Virus record (IMG/VR): IMGVR_UViG_3300050821_001314
Span: 1 to 49,153 of that record
From: a virus
DNA length: 49,153 nucleotides
Direction: 5' to 3' (one strand)
Shown here: piece after piece, positions 33,029 to 40,229 of the stretch
How positions within the stretch are numbered: position 1 is the stretch's first letter
Layout of the letters: each line of letters begins with the position of its first letter
Notes under the pieces: model-generated
Told to the model about the DNA's origin: nothing
Databases searched by the model: none
Seen by the model: only the letters and a program-made list of their open reading frames with translations
Program-made: the position numbers and the translations under genes

Positions 33029-33153
33029 ACGTGTGTAGCTAGCCAATGATTCACTAGCAGTTTCTCTAAAATTACCCCTACGAGTACAAAGAAACTTGAA
33101 AAGAAAATGGCACAAAACCATTCCAGACGGTAGCTGACGTAATCTTGTTTCAT
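33019..33153 (-). CDS. 44-aa single-TM microprotein
   Basis: MKQDYVSYRLEW is followed by a hydrophobic helix (FCAIFFSSFFVLVGVI) and a short tail. A double GGAGGAGG site stands upstream and could serve either the ATG at 33153 or a GTG at 33159 that overlaps the preceding TAG. Probably an early inner-membrane peptide; function unknown. Confidence 0.6.
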   Translation of the reverse strand: MKQDYVSYRLEWFCAIFFSSFFVLVGVILEKLLVNHWLATHVCR

Positions 33154-33158
33154 ATTCA

Positions 33159-33320
33159 CTATTCCTCCTCCAGCAACCTAAACTTTTCATCGGGAAAATG
33201 TTCCTTCAAATATTCCATAAATTCTAATGCTGCCTGTTCGCTGTCAAACTCGCAGCTAGCAAAGAAATAGGTATCCCCCATTCGACTAGGACGCCTCTTT
33301 TGTGTGATAACCCAAGCCAT
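33159..33320 (-). CDS. Small early protein
   Basis: A 53-aa protein from MAWVITQKRR, with AAGGAG 8 nt upstream. The pattern MAWVITQKRRPSRMGDTYFF then EQAALEFMEYLKEHFP is a beta-hairpin plus helix, as in many small accessory phage proteins. Longer in-frame starts (to 33341) exist but lack better support. Function unknown. Confidence 0.55.
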   Translation of the reverse strand: MAWVITQKRRPSRMGDTYFFASCEFDSEQAALEFMEYLKEHFPDEKFRLLEEE

Positions 33321-33370
33321 TTCATACGCTCCTTGACCAAACATGCCCTTGCAGCACGGCCTTGTACCTC

Positions 33371-33658
33371 TTAGCCAGCCTTTGCGGCCAATTCTTTTTC
33401 TTGCCGAAACTGAATCTCTCTCCACGATTCCATGCGCTCGTCCTGAATGATGCTCTCCGCATCTTGCCCACCCCCGCTCTTGTATCCTCGGTCGTTCGAG
33501 TAGGCGTTCCATGCTTGCGGTGCGAAGTAAAATACATCCGTCACGCGCGTTGCGCGGAACCATGCTCGCGCTACTGCTATATGCGGAGTCGAGCCGTAAA
33601 CGTGGTGCGAAAACTTCCCTTCTTCGTTCGGTGCGCTACGCTTCGTTAGGATGTACAT
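33371..33658 (-). CDS. Unrecognised small early protein
   Basis: A 95-aa protein with AAGGAG 8 nt before its ATG. An N-terminal beta part (MYILTKRSAPNEEGKFSHHV) and aromatic-rich centre (DVFYFAPQAWNAYSNDRGYK) precede a charged C-terminal helix (ESWREIQFRQEKELAAKAG). No known motif. It starts inside the end of the upstream HNH gene. Confidence 0.55.
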   Translation of the reverse strand: MYILTKRSAPNEEGKFSHHVYGSTPHIAVARAWFRATRVTDVFYFAPQAWNAYSNDRGYKSGGGQDAESIIQDERMESWREIQFRQEKELAAKAG

Positions 33659-34007
33659 TCGGGATGCTCCTTAAACGAACTTGTTTCTCGGGGTGCAGCA
33701 TCTTGTGATGGAAAGCGCAGACGCTTACGAGATTATCGAGCGAGTCATCTCCGCCATCTCCTCGATGCTTTTGGTGATGGGCATGTACCGCTTCTTGACC
33801 ACAGAAGTCTGTTCCCCTCACGATAACGACGCAACACCCAAAATCTCGCTCGAAGCATTCTTTCCTGCGCCTCGACCAATCTCCGCTAGACAGAAACTCT
33901 CTACCATCGGTAGCGATGAAGCTGTTTTTGCACCGTAATCTCTTGGATTTCTTAGCTGCATCAGTCGCGGCCCAATCCTTTTTTGCACCGTTCCCTTTTA
34001 GCGACAT
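33636..34007 (-). CDS. HNH endonuclease
   Basis: A 123-aa protein with GAGGTG upstream. The basic N-terminal part is followed by an HNH core: RKECFERDFGCCVVIVRG, CGQEAVHAHHQKHRGDGGDD, SLDNLVSVCAFHHKMLHPEK. The double His, Asn and final His-His match the catalytic and metal residues, and the cysteines frame a zinc site. It probably acts as a free-standing homing nuclease or in DNA processing. Confidence 0.8.
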   Translation of the reverse strand: MSLKGNGAKKDWAATDAAKKSKRLRCKNSFIATDGREFLSSGDWSRRRKECFERDFGCCVVIVRGTDFCGQEAVHAHHQKHRGDGGDDSLDNLVSVCAFHHKMLHPEKQVRLRSIPNVHPNEA

Positions 34008-34138
34008 ACTTTCACCTCTTTGAGCGTCACGGTGCAGGGCAAGCCTTTGCGCTTCGCTACCGCAGCTATCTGAGCCATGAGCTTCGATTGCTTGCTCTGC
34101 GGAGGCTTGAGAGCTTTTAGGTGCTTGAGACGGCTCAC
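33998..34138 (-). CDS. 46-aa basic microprotein
   Basis: A GTG start overlaps the preceding TGA (GTGA), and its TAA overlaps the HNH start. The peptide MSRLKHLKALKPPQSKQSKL leads to a helix and a strand (LPCTVTLKEVKV). It is strongly basic, so nucleic-acid binding is plausible. Not recognised. Confidence 0.5.
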   Translation of the reverse strand: MSRLKHLKALKPPQSKQSKLMAQIAAVAKRKGLPCTVTLKEVKVCR

Positions 34139-34305
34139 TTTAAGTCTACGTTGTTCGGAACCCAACGCCCCCACTTAGGAATCCAGCTAATGTACGGCTT
34201 CCAGATGCACCACACTTGAGGCAGATGCAGCAGAAGTCCTTGCTTCAATTCCCACGGCAGCCTAGACCAGTGCTTCATGGAAATTCTTATGTATGGCTCT
34301 TTCAT
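34135..34305 (-). CDS. 56-aa Trp-rich microprotein
   Basis: The ATG overlaps the TGA of the replication-type gene (ATGA). It contains seven tryptophans in 56 residues (MKHWSRLPWELKQG, VWCIWKPYISWIPKWGRW) and many basic residues. The composition is unusual for chance coding and suggests a membrane-surface or DNA-binding peptide. No family known to me. Confidence 0.55.
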   Translation of the reverse strand: MKEPYIRISMKHWSRLPWELKQGLLLHLPQVWCIWKPYISWIPKWGRWVPNNVDLK

Positions 34306-34946
34306 CTTCGCCACTCTCCCACCTGTATCTCCCTACGCACAGCAGCAGCACGCGCATCCTCACGGCAAACATGGTGCTTCATCGCAGCCCGAGAGTTCGT
34401 TACAACTCCGTTGCAGGTTTTGCATCTGAGGGTTTGGGTTTCATCGAAGTTGAAGTTTTTATAAGTGCCGTTCTTTACGGTTGATTCTAAGGACGGTTGC
34501 TTTAAGGACGGTTCGGGTGCAACTTTGTGCACCTTTTCTGTTGTACTTTGCACCTTTTGTGTCGCAACTTGCACCTTTTCCTGGGGGGTGGGGTGCAAAG
34601 TTTGCGCCATTTTCGGGAGTGAATAAAGGCTAGTACTACTGCGTCCTACACCGCGCCGAGTCTTAAGTTCACCGATGCCCTCAAGTTCGCGTAGAGCGTA
34701 TTGGACTTCACGCTCGCACAGATTCGATTCGTGCGCGATTGTTGCGACCGAAGGCCATGCTCCAGTGCCGTCTGCTTTTGCGTGATTTGCTATCGAGAGT
34801 AAAACGTGGCGTGCGCCGAGGCGTGATTGCGAGTGCTCTAAAACCCAGTTGATTGCTTGGATACTCAAGTCCCCTCCGACAAGAGGAGAGAGCGGATGTG
34901 TCGGCACCCGCCCTCCAGATGTGTTGCCGCTAGTCCCATGCATCAT
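34302..34946 (-). CDS. Winged-helix replication-type protein with zinc finger
   Basis: A 214-aa protein. The start is one of two adjacent ATGs (34946 or 34943), 7-10 nt after the upstream stop. Residues about 30-115 are a phage replication-type winged helix: QAINWVLEHSQSRLGARHVL, LLSIANHAKADGTGAWPSVA, TIAHESNLCEREVQYALREL. A Lys/Gln/Thr-rich linker (QEKVQVATQKVQSTTEKVH) precedes a C-terminal zinc finger (CKTCNGVV then HHVC). Proteins with this domain initiate or regulate phage DNA replication. No helicase loader or polymerase is seen nearby. Confidence 0.8.
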   Translation of the reverse strand: MMHGTSGNTSGGRVPTHPLSPLVGGDLSIQAINWVLEHSQSRLGARHVLLSIANHAKADGTGAWPSVATIAHESNLCEREVQYALRELEGIGELKTRRGVGRSSTSLYSLPKMAQTLHPTPQEKVQVATQKVQSTTEKVHKVAPEPSLKQPSLESTVKNGTYKNFNFDETQTLRCKTCNGVVTNSRAAMKHHVCREDARAAAVRREIQVGEWRR

Positions 34947-34953
34947 AGAAAAG

Positions 34954-35973
34954 TCATCCCTGAAAGTCAAACACTTTCTCATCGTTATTTCTTGGTTCTA
35001 CCTTCCGATAGTCTGTGCGGTAATCTTCCCAAGAAACTACTTTGTAATATCGGCGTATAACCCATCTCTGGAAAGCCAGAAGTCTCTTGTTCGTTCTATC
35101 AAATACCATCGGGTAAGGCAGGCATCCAAGCGCAGCCATCTCGTTGTAACGGTACAAGACTTCTTCTTCTGTTTCGTTCTTGCGGAATCCCACGAGCATG
35201 TAAACCATGAGATGATGCGGAGGTATTCCGGCGTTCTTCAAAGTCTGGACACCTGCCTTGAATACCTTTTCATCGCCCAAATTGTCCCACGCGGTATAGA
35301 GCCGACGCTTTTTGAATTGGTCGTCACAATAGTAAACTGTACTCAGTTCCCGCGCCTGCTCCTCATTGACCAATCGGATGTTTATTCCCTGATTAAAGCA
35401 GACCTTGAAACTGTTCTCCCTTGCCTCTTTGAGTTGTTCTCTCCATTCTGGCTGCCCGAAAAAATCATTGTCTAGTAGAACTATGTTTTTGGGGTATGGT
35501 TCTCCGCGCCAAAGACCTATGATTCCGGAAACCTTGCGAGCTTCTCCTTCGCGCGTCTTCATGCGACAGAACCCGCAATCTAATCGGCATCCTCTTTGGG
35601 AATATCCAATCGATGGAGAAAACGAATGGTAGTCCGAATAATCAGGAACAATCCCTTCGGGGTCGATATCGGTAATCACTTCTCGTAAGTTGCTTCCTAG
35701 ATTTCTCCCGACGATTTGCAGTTGATTCCAAATAGGCTTATAACCATCTCCGCCAGTTAATGCATCAGGGAAATATTGAGCTAGCCTGTCTCGACGCTCT
35801 TTAGAAAACTCGAAGATCGAAGAAGAATAAACACGGTCAGGCTGGAATAGGCTTAGGTCTCTGAGAAACGGAGTCAGGAAAACCTCATCTTTCTTTTCTC
35901 GGTGATAACGCGCCAGCTTCATAAGAGCCAAATTAGGGAACTTTCCATCTACTTGGAATAAAAGAATCTTCAT
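34954..35973 (-). CDS. Radical SAM protein with B12-binding-like N-terminus
   Basis: A 339-aa protein from the ATG at 35973 with AAGG upstream. The N-terminus MKILLFQVDGKFPNLALMKL resembles a cut-down cobalamin-binding Rossmann domain. At residues 129-136, GCRLDCGFC gives the Cys-x3-Cys-x2-Cys iron-sulfur motif of radical SAM enzymes, followed by a TIM-barrel pattern (IVLLDNDFFG, VCFNQGINIRLV, MVYMLVGFRKNETEEEVLYR). Members of this family occur in phages, but their substrate is unknown. It lies between recombination genes and the replication-type gene, so nucleotide or DNA chemistry is possible; that is inference. Confidence 0.88.
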   Translation of the reverse strand: MKILLFQVDGKFPNLALMKLARYHREKKDEVFLTPFLRDLSLFQPDRVYSSSIFEFSKERRDRLAQYFPDALTGGDGYKPIWNQLQIVGRNLGSNLREVITDIDPEGIVPDYSDYHSFSPSIGYSQRGCRLDCGFCRMKTREGEARKVSGIIGLWRGEPYPKNIVLLDNDFFGQPEWREQLKEARENSFKVCFNQGINIRLVNEEQARELSTVYYCDDQFKKRRLYTAWDNLGDEKVFKAGVQTLKNAGIPPHHLMVYMLVGFRKNETEEEVLYRYNEMAALGCLPYPMVFDRTNKRLLAFQRWVIRRYYKVVSWEDYRTDYRKVEPRNNDEKVFDFQG

Positions 35974-36038
35974 CTTTTGCCTTTGCGCGCTTTTGACTCT
36001 GCTCTCAAGCGCAAATCTTTTGCTGTTCTTTTTCGCAC
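35970..36038 (-). CDS. Possible 22-aa basic leader peptide
   Basis: A GTG-started frame reading MRKRTAKDLRLRAESKARKG and ending in a TGA that overlaps the radical SAM ATG (ATGA). It is extremely basic. There is no good ribosome binding site. It may couple translation, or be chance; the rest of the 107-nt gap shows nothing clear. Confidence 0.25.
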   Translation of the reverse strand: MRKRTAKDLRLRAESKARKGKR

Positions 36039-36080
36039 CGCCAATCAATAGGGAGAGTCCCTGCGCGGAAACGGTGCGTA

Positions 36081-36800
36081 CTAGGCTCCGCTGCCCGGTA
36101 CAAAGTCTGGTATCTCTGCTTTTGGCACTTGCGTCTGGAAATATTCCGGGTTGTCATCACCTTTGTATTTCAGCAGCTTTCCGCACATCTCGTTTAGCTC
36201 GGCAATGAACTTCTCAACCTCGCGCTCCATGATGCCGATGGCAACGTCATCCCGCTCAAATCGCACGACGAACAGTCCGAACTCTTCAGGCAGCCGCGGG
36301 TCGTAGGAAACAAAGTCGCACCACTGGCGGCTCGTGCAGGCCATCTGCCACAGCATTTGAGGCTTGTAATCTTCAGGCACTACGCCGTCAATCAGGTACT
36401 GCAAGTGCGTGACTGTGTTGGGAACCTTGAACTCCACTAGGCCGTAATCGCCAACGAGTCCGTCAGGAGAGCATCCTGTCCGCTTGATAGTCGGGTGCAG
36501 AACGAATCCTACGCGCTCGACTTCCACGCCCTTGGCTAGTTCGTAGGTCGTGCGGGCTAGAGGCTCGTTCTCGGTGCCAAAGTCCATCGCCTGCGAGACG
36601 TAATGCTCCGTGGCACGCCCGGTAAGCACCTCGGTTAGCAGTTCTAGCTTATAAGAGGCTCTTCTAGGGCTTTCCACGCCGCCCCTGGTCTTAGCTACCA
36701 CATCCTTGACCCGGCTCGCCGTTACGCACCCTATTCGCGCCACGAGCCATTCTGGCGTTCCCTGCTCGACGTTCAGGTAGTTAGGTGGCAGTTTGCTCAT
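36081..36800 (-). CDS. YqaJ/lambda-exonuclease-type recombinase nuclease
   Basis: A 239-aa protein from MSKLPPNYLN (GGAGG 6 nt upstream). It has the PDDEXK exonuclease pattern: EQGTPEWLVARIGCVTASRV at the start, then SPDGLVGDYGLVEFKVP with D113, E123 and K125 as catalytic residues, and the helix YKPQMLWQMACTSRQWCDFV. The family degrades one strand of double-stranded ends so that an annealing protein can pair the remaining strand. It overlaps the Erf gene by 20 nt, forming a Red-like pair. Confidence 0.88.
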   Translation of the reverse strand: MSKLPPNYLNVEQGTPEWLVARIGCVTASRVKDVVAKTRGGVESPRRASYKLELLTEVLTGRATEHYVSQAMDFGTENEPLARTTYELAKGVEVERVGFVLHPTIKRTGCSPDGLVGDYGLVEFKVPNTVTHLQYLIDGVVPEDYKPQMLWQMACTSRQWCDFVSYDPRLPEEFGLFVVRFERDDVAIGIMEREVEKFIAELNEMCGKLLKYKGDDNPEYFQTQVPKAEIPDFVPGSGA

Positions 36801-37569
36801 TCTGGCCCTCCTCTTTGCGGAGTTGTTTGATACGCTCGTCCTTAGCGGCAACTAGCATCTTCATGGCCGCGGTGTTCATCAGACCTGCCGCCTGCGAGAA
36901 TCCAGCCTTGAAGTCCCTTTGCAGCACGTTCATGTTCGGAGCGGTTGAGATGGCATCCAAGAACTCTTGAAGCTTTTCCCATTTCTCGGCTCCTTGCCCG
37001 TCGTTATCTTCGTCGCCAGCCTCTAGGCCCGTCGCCGCCAGCAACGTGTAGCGTTCCAGGTACTTCACGGTCGAGCCGATGGCCTGAATCTTGTTCTTGC
37101 TTCCGGTGTCGTCCGGTGCCCCAGATAGAGTCGTTTCCTCGGAGTGGCCCCTGTCATGCGTCAGAATACAGGTGACTCGAATAAGCCCGTCTGACTGCTC
37201 GGTGCGCCACCTGTGAGAGATTCCATGCTTGCTCAATGCCCCGGTAACTTGGTCGCAGACATTGGCGAGCGTGGCGTATTTGTAGGCCACGTCTTTGTAA
37301 GCAACTTTTTTGTTCTTGATAATATCCGGGGGGTCGGCTTTGAAGGCGTTCATCGCTGAGACAAACGCCTTCTTAGCCTCATTCGCCTCCCATCGAAGCT
37401 GAAGCTCCATGAGCTTTTCTAGCTTGCTGATGTCTGCGTTCTGGTTCATGGCAAGCTGAATAAGTTCCATCGGAGTCACTGCGTTATCGTAAGGATTAGG
37501 CTGATGCACAACTAGTCCGCCCTTATCGGTCGGTACTCCGAAATCCGGTATTACTTTCGTCTCGCTCAT
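36781..37569 (-). CDS. Erf-type single-strand annealing protein
   Basis: A 262-aa protein with AGAGGAA before the ATG. The ERF domain spans about residues 55-185: KKAFVSAMNAFKADPPDIIK, DVAYKYATLANVCDQVTGAL, the Gly-Ile-Ser-His-Arg-Trp strand, then LTHDRGHSEETTLSGAPDDT and GSTVKYLERYTLLAATGL. It anneals complementary single strands, as P22 Erf does when circularising the genome. The C-terminal helices (about 190-262) probably aid ring formation. Overlap with the exonuclease gene supports a joint recombination function. Confidence 0.9.
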   Translation of the reverse strand: MSETKVIPDFGVPTDKGGLVVHQPNPYDNAVTPMELIQLAMNQNADISKLEKLMELQLRWEANEAKKAFVSAMNAFKADPPDIIKNKKVAYKDVAYKYATLANVCDQVTGALSKHGISHRWRTEQSDGLIRVTCILTHDRGHSEETTLSGAPDDTGSKNKIQAIGSTVKYLERYTLLAATGLEAGDEDNDGQGAEKWEKLQEFLDAISTAPNMNVLQRDFKAGFSQAAGLMNTAAMKMLVAAKDERIKQLRKEEGQNEQTAT

Positions 37570-37718
37570 TTCCTCTCCAGTGGTGCAAAGATTAAATCTA
37601 GTTCGCTTTCCATCTGCGGCTCCGGCTCCCGCTGCTTGCGCCAGTATTCAAAGACTCGAATGGTCAGGGCGCTTACCTGCTCTGGGCTGTCGGTAGTCCA
37701 GTCGAAGGGCTTAGGCAC
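37566..37718 (-). CDS. 50-aa small protein before Erf
   Basis: A GTG start within the end of the upstream gene (GAGG 9 nt upstream), ending in a TGA that overlaps the Erf ATG. It begins MPKPFDWTTDSPEQVSALTI and continues as a charged helix (RVFEYWRKQREPEPQ). The frame fits exactly between its neighbours. Function unknown. Confidence 0.55.
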   Translation of the reverse strand: MPKPFDWTTDSPEQVSALTIRVFEYWRKQREPEPQMESELDLIFAPLERK

Positions 37719-37926
37719 TTTCCACTTCCTCTTTGGCTAAAGTTTCCTCTACCATGTCGGAGAAGTGAGCAGCGACGTTGAATATGCGATATGCCGGGTA
37801 AACGAATGTCCTGTAGGGCTGTCCGTCTCGGAATACTTCTATCCGCGCATCCGGTTCGTCGCCCCAATACGCTTTCGCTGTGAAGTTCTTGTGAGTTATT
37901 TCAAACGCTAATTTCTCGTTGGTCAC
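37711..37926 (-). CDS. Unrecognised small protein
   Basis: A 71-aa protein from a GTG with AAGGAG at good distance. A beta-rich first half (LAFEITHKNFTAKAYWGDEP, ARIEVFRDGQPYRTFVYP) precedes a helix with an acidic end. It lies just before the recombination genes. Function unknown. Confidence 0.55.
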   Translation of the reverse strand: MTNEKLAFEITHKNFTAKAYWGDEPDARIEVFRDGQPYRTFVYPAYRIFNVAAHFSDMVEETLAKEEVESA

Positions 37927-37953
37927 GGCTTTCTCCTTAGCCTGCGTAGGCGC

Positions 37954-38541
37954 TCAGTGATTTGATGGTGCGGTAGCTCCCATTCCCAAATCCAGTTGCA
38001 TATTCTTAGCAGCATTTGCTGGTCTCCTGTGAATAGGTTCATTTATCGTTCTTTCGTGCGTCCAGCCACTGTCGATTCTTCCCCTCAGAGTGTCAGGGTC
38101 AACACCAAGACGAGCGGCCCATTCCGTGGCAGTCAGGGTTTGTCCCCTAGCGGTTATTAGTCTGTTGGCCCTGGTATTGTTTTGCTGCTCTCTCCGTGTG
38201 GCCCAACGGCAGTTCGATGGCTTGTAGTCTCCGTCCTTGTCAGGGTAGCGGTCTAAGGTTTTCCCTGGTGGCCTGCGTCCCATGTCTCGCAAGAAGTTTT
38301 TGAACGAACCGTTCCACCTTTTGCAGACCTTTATTCCCCTGCCGCCGTAGTAGCTGTAGGCCGGAGATTTAAGATTGTTGCAGCGCACCCGCATACTAAT
38401 CCAAATGACATACTCAGTGGAGTGCCTTCCGTCTGGGGTATCTCGGCTAAAAGTTCCCCGATTTAGGCGTTCTTGTAGCTTCTCGTTCGCCGCTACCGAT
38501 TCAGGGTTGCCTCGATGACGCGATTGGCAGATGTCGGTCAT
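37954..38541 (-). CDS. HNH/AP2-type homing endonuclease-like protein
   Basis: A 195-aa protein with an ATGA overlap upstream. The core has the pattern of a common phage endonuclease family: STEYVIWISMRVRCNN, YSYYGGRGIKVCKRW, FKNFLRDMGRRPPGKTLDRY, PSNCRWATRREQQNNTR. A C-terminal helix-turn-helix (TATEWAARLGVDPDTLRGRI) would read DNA. Probably a free-standing mobile endonuclease; it sits between two small early genes. Confidence 0.75.
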   Translation of the reverse strand: MTDICQSRHRGNPESVAANEKLQERLNRGTFSRDTPDGRHSTEYVIWISMRVRCNNLKSPAYSYYGGRGIKVCKRWNGSFKNFLRDMGRRPPGKTLDRYPDKDGDYKPSNCRWATRREQQNNTRANRLITARGQTLTATEWAARLGVDPDTLRGRIDSGWTHERTINEPIHRRPANAAKNMQLDLGMGATAPSNH

Positions 38542-38873
38542 GCGCGTTTCTCAGCTTTAGAGATAGCGCGTTGAATCATGCGTAGTTTTTCTGTAGAGCC
38601 ACAGTAGGCGATGCTGGCTACCTTGCACGCTTCAAGAAGTTCCGGGGCCGCTGCGATGAGCAGGGCATTGGCGTTGCTCTCTGTTTGCATCCTGAGATTG
38701 AATGCACGATTCCTTGCTACGTCATCGAAAGATGGGTCTGTTGACCAGCGTGTGTGATTGAGCGAGGCAACTTGAACTACATGGCCGTTTTCCCATCTTG
38801 CAGTCACAGCACTACCGTCTAGTACCCACGGCCCTCGTGTATGCTTTGGGTTTTGCGTCTTTGACTTTTTCAT
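38538..38873 (-). CDS. Ead/Ea22-like small protein
   Basis: A 111-aa protein from the ATG at 38873 (GAGGAAAGAGAA upstream). The pattern HTRGPWVLDGSAVTAR then ANALLIAAAPELLEACKVA is the hallmark of the Ead/Ea22-like accessory proteins found in lambdoid and many other phages. Their role is unknown and they are generally non-essential. Confidence 0.75.
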   Translation of the reverse strand: MKKSKTQNPKHTRGPWVLDGSAVTARWENGHVVQVASLNHTRWSTDPSFDDVARNRAFNLRMQTESNANALLIAAAPELLEACKVASIAYCGSTEKLRMIQRAISKAEKRA

Positions 38874-38971
38874 TTCTCTTTCCTCCCCAAGATTCCTTGC
38901 CATACGAACCACAGCCCCACCACCACCTGAAAACCAACACATAGGCCGCACACGGTAAGCAGGAACTTCAC
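38870..38971 (-). CDS. 33-aa single-TM microprotein
   Basis: A GTG start with GAGG 7 nt upstream, ending in a TGA that overlaps the next ATG. The peptide MKFLLTVCGLCVGFQVVVGL continues hydrophobic to a basic end (GRKEK). A longer GTG start five codons upstream is possible. Probably a membrane peptide; function unknown. Confidence 0.5.
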   Translation of the reverse strand: MKFLLTVCGLCVGFQVVVGLWFVWQGILGRKEK

Positions 38972-39000
38972 TTTGCATCCTCGCACCACAGAGTTGTTTT

Positions 39001-39255
39001 CTACATTCCGAAAGACGCGATAAAACAACGTTTTCCGTGCCCTTCGATTTTGTACATATCGTACCCTTGTGTTTCGGTGGTCCTAGCACTAGGAACGTCC
39101 ATCAGAACAAACTCTGCTTTCTGCGGATTGGAACTGCCGCACCCGAACAGCATCAGAACAATAAACAGAGCCAGCCCTGCCCCGAGTAGCACGGTTACAA
39201 ATACGTCAGCCGGAGTCACCGGACGCGATGCTTTTACCCACTGGCGGTTGCTCAT
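39001..39255 (-). CDS. Small membrane protein with lipobox-like motif
   Basis: An 84-aa protein from the ATG at 39255 (GGAGG upstream). A cytoplasmic start (MSNRQWVKASRPVTPAD) is followed by a TM helix (VFVTVLLGAGLALFIVLML) ending in FGCGSS, which resembles a lipobox, and then a polar domain. It may be a lipoprotein or a type II membrane protein. Overlaps the upstream zinc gene by ATGA. Confidence 0.55.
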   Translation of the reverse strand: MSNRQWVKASRPVTPADVFVTVLLGAGLALFIVLMLFGCGSSNPQKAEFVLMDVPSARTTETQGYDMYKIEGHGKRCFIASFGM

Positions 39256-39488
39256 TGCTTCAACCTCCACGCTTCCCGCATCCTCTCCGTCTCTGCCTCT
39301 TGCGTGTGGTAGTCGGCAGGTACAGGTTCCGGCCAGCACTCGCGTTGGGTTTGCTGATATTCAATCAGAACTTCCGCCATTAGAGCCGCCGCTTCCTTGT
39401 CGTAGGCTACAAATCCGCAATCCGGGCATTCAGGGAAGCAGCCTTCTTTCTCGACCATTCCATCAAAAGCGCATTGCGGGCAGGTCAT
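39252..39488 (-). CDS. Zinc-ribbon early protein
   Basis: A 78-aa protein with ATGA overlaps at both ends. Residues 3-24 form a zinc ribbon (CPQCAFDG, then CPDCGFVAYD). The rest is a charged helix (AETERMREAWRLKQ). Possibly a small regulator or RNA/DNA-binding protein; not recognised. Confidence 0.6.
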   Translation of the reverse strand: MTCPQCAFDGMVEKEGCFPECPDCGFVAYDKEAAALMAEVLIEYQQTQRECWPEPVPADYHTQEAETERMREAWRLKQ

Positions 39489-39838
39489 AGTGCGTGCCCC
39501 CTTTCGTCTTGGAATCGTTCGTCGAAGTCTTCTCCAGATTCAAATTCGTCTAGGGCTTTTGCGCATCCATCTAGGAAACCAACCTCAGAGTCTTCTGCCT
39601 GCTCAGGTTCTGGCTCGTTGGGAATCGTGGGTATCCCATACTTTGCGTGGCGCTCGTGGGCCTGCTTGCAGCGAAGTGCTATGTGCGTTCCGCTTTCGCT
39701 GAATGCGCATTCCCATCCACAGGTGCAACAACCGTATTTCTCTCGGCCTGTCCAGAAGTGTTGTTGGTGTTGCTCTCCCGCGATTTGGACTTTGCAGTCA
39801 AGCGGGCCGTTTTGTGGTTCTTGGCTACGCAGGCTCAT
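39485..39838 (-). CDS. Cys/His-containing early protein
   Basis: A 117-aa protein from MSLRSQEPQ, with AAGGAG upstream; a longer start at 39868 lies inside the preceding regulator gene. Cysteines and histidines (EKYGCCTCGWECAF, then HIALRCKQAHERHAKYG) fit a zinc finger near the middle. The C-terminal third is acidic and disordered. Function unknown. Confidence 0.55.
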   Translation of the reverse strand: MSLRSQEPQNGPLDCKVQIAGEQHQQHFWTGREKYGCCTCGWECAFSESGTHIALRCKQAHERHAKYGIPTIPNEPEPEQAEDSEVGFLDGCAKALDEFESGEDFDERFQDERGHAL

Positions 39839-39998
39839 GGACTCGCTCCTTTTCTTGCCGAGACTCATCGTCCTTCGTAATCAGGTCAACGATGTAGTCC
39901 GTCAGGTTGCAGATGTTGGCCTTGGCTCCCCGCCGAGCCGCCCGCTTCACGGCAGGCTTGACGCGGATGATGATGGTGTCTTTGGATTCACTGGGCAT
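39825..39998 (-). CDS. Ribbon-helix-helix DNA-binding protein
   Basis: A 57-aa protein. The strand DTIIIRVKPAVKRAARRGAK and the second helix CNLTDYIVDLITKD match the ribbon-helix-helix fold (strand, helix, turn, helix) of CopG/Arc-type regulators. It is the second gene after the 40.2-kb promoter and overlaps the first by 11 nt. It may bind the palindrome inside that promoter and repress its own operon, as Arc-type proteins do. The link to that site is inference. Confidence 0.75.
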   Translation of the reverse strand: MPSESKDTIIIRVKPAVKRAARRGAKANICNLTDYIVDLITKDDESRQEKERVHEPA

Positions 39999-40161
39999 CT
40001 TTGGCCTCTTGCTCGGTTGCGAATGGGCCGTCCGAAATGGGGTAGCCGCACTCGTTGTCCTCGGTCGGCTCGTGATTCAGGTTCCAACCGATGACGATAT
40101 TCTTCTGTGCTTCAGGGTCGTATGCTACGTAGAACCTCTCGCCTTTCATCATTGATGCCAT
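39988..40161 (-). CDS. First gene of the early operon, small acidic protein
   Basis: A 57-aa protein from MASMMKGERFYVAY, with GGAGG 8 nt upstream. It is beta-hairpin rich (FYVAYDPEAQKNIVIGWNLN) with an acidic end (ATEQEAKDAQ). It lies directly under the strong early promoter, about 20 nt after the -10 box. First early genes of phages often target the host; no family is recognised here. Confidence 0.6.
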   Translation of the reverse strand: MASMMKGERFYVAYDPEAQKNIVIGWNLNHEPTEDNECGYPISDGPFATEQEAKDAQ

Positions 40162-40183
40162 TGTGATTGCCTCCACACAATAG

Positions 40184-40211
40184 AGTATATACCTGCTATA
40201 TAGCATGTCAA
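40184..40211 (-). promoter_or_regulatory. Near-consensus sigma-70 promoter of the early region
   Basis: Read on the minus strand: -35 box TTGACA (40211-40206), 16-bp spacer, -10 box TATACT (40189-40184). It stands about 20 nt before the first early gene. It is the only strong promoter match I found in the window. Confidence 0.8.
40194..40205. promoter_or_regulatory. Palindromic operator candidate TGCTATATAGCA
   Basis: A perfect 12-bp palindrome fills most of the spacer of the early promoter, adjoining the -35 box. With one mismatch pair it extends to 18 bp. A protein bound here would block RNA polymerase. The ribbon-helix-helix protein of the same operon is a candidate binder. Confidence 0.65.
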
Positions 40212-40229
40212 TGGGAAAATGCAGGAAGG

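Noticed and set aside
34954-35973. Radical SAM protein as a QueE-type enzyme for 7-deazaguanine DNA modification
   Set aside because: The N-terminus is B12-like, the length is greater than QueE, and no QueC, QueD, FolE or DpdA-type partner is present.
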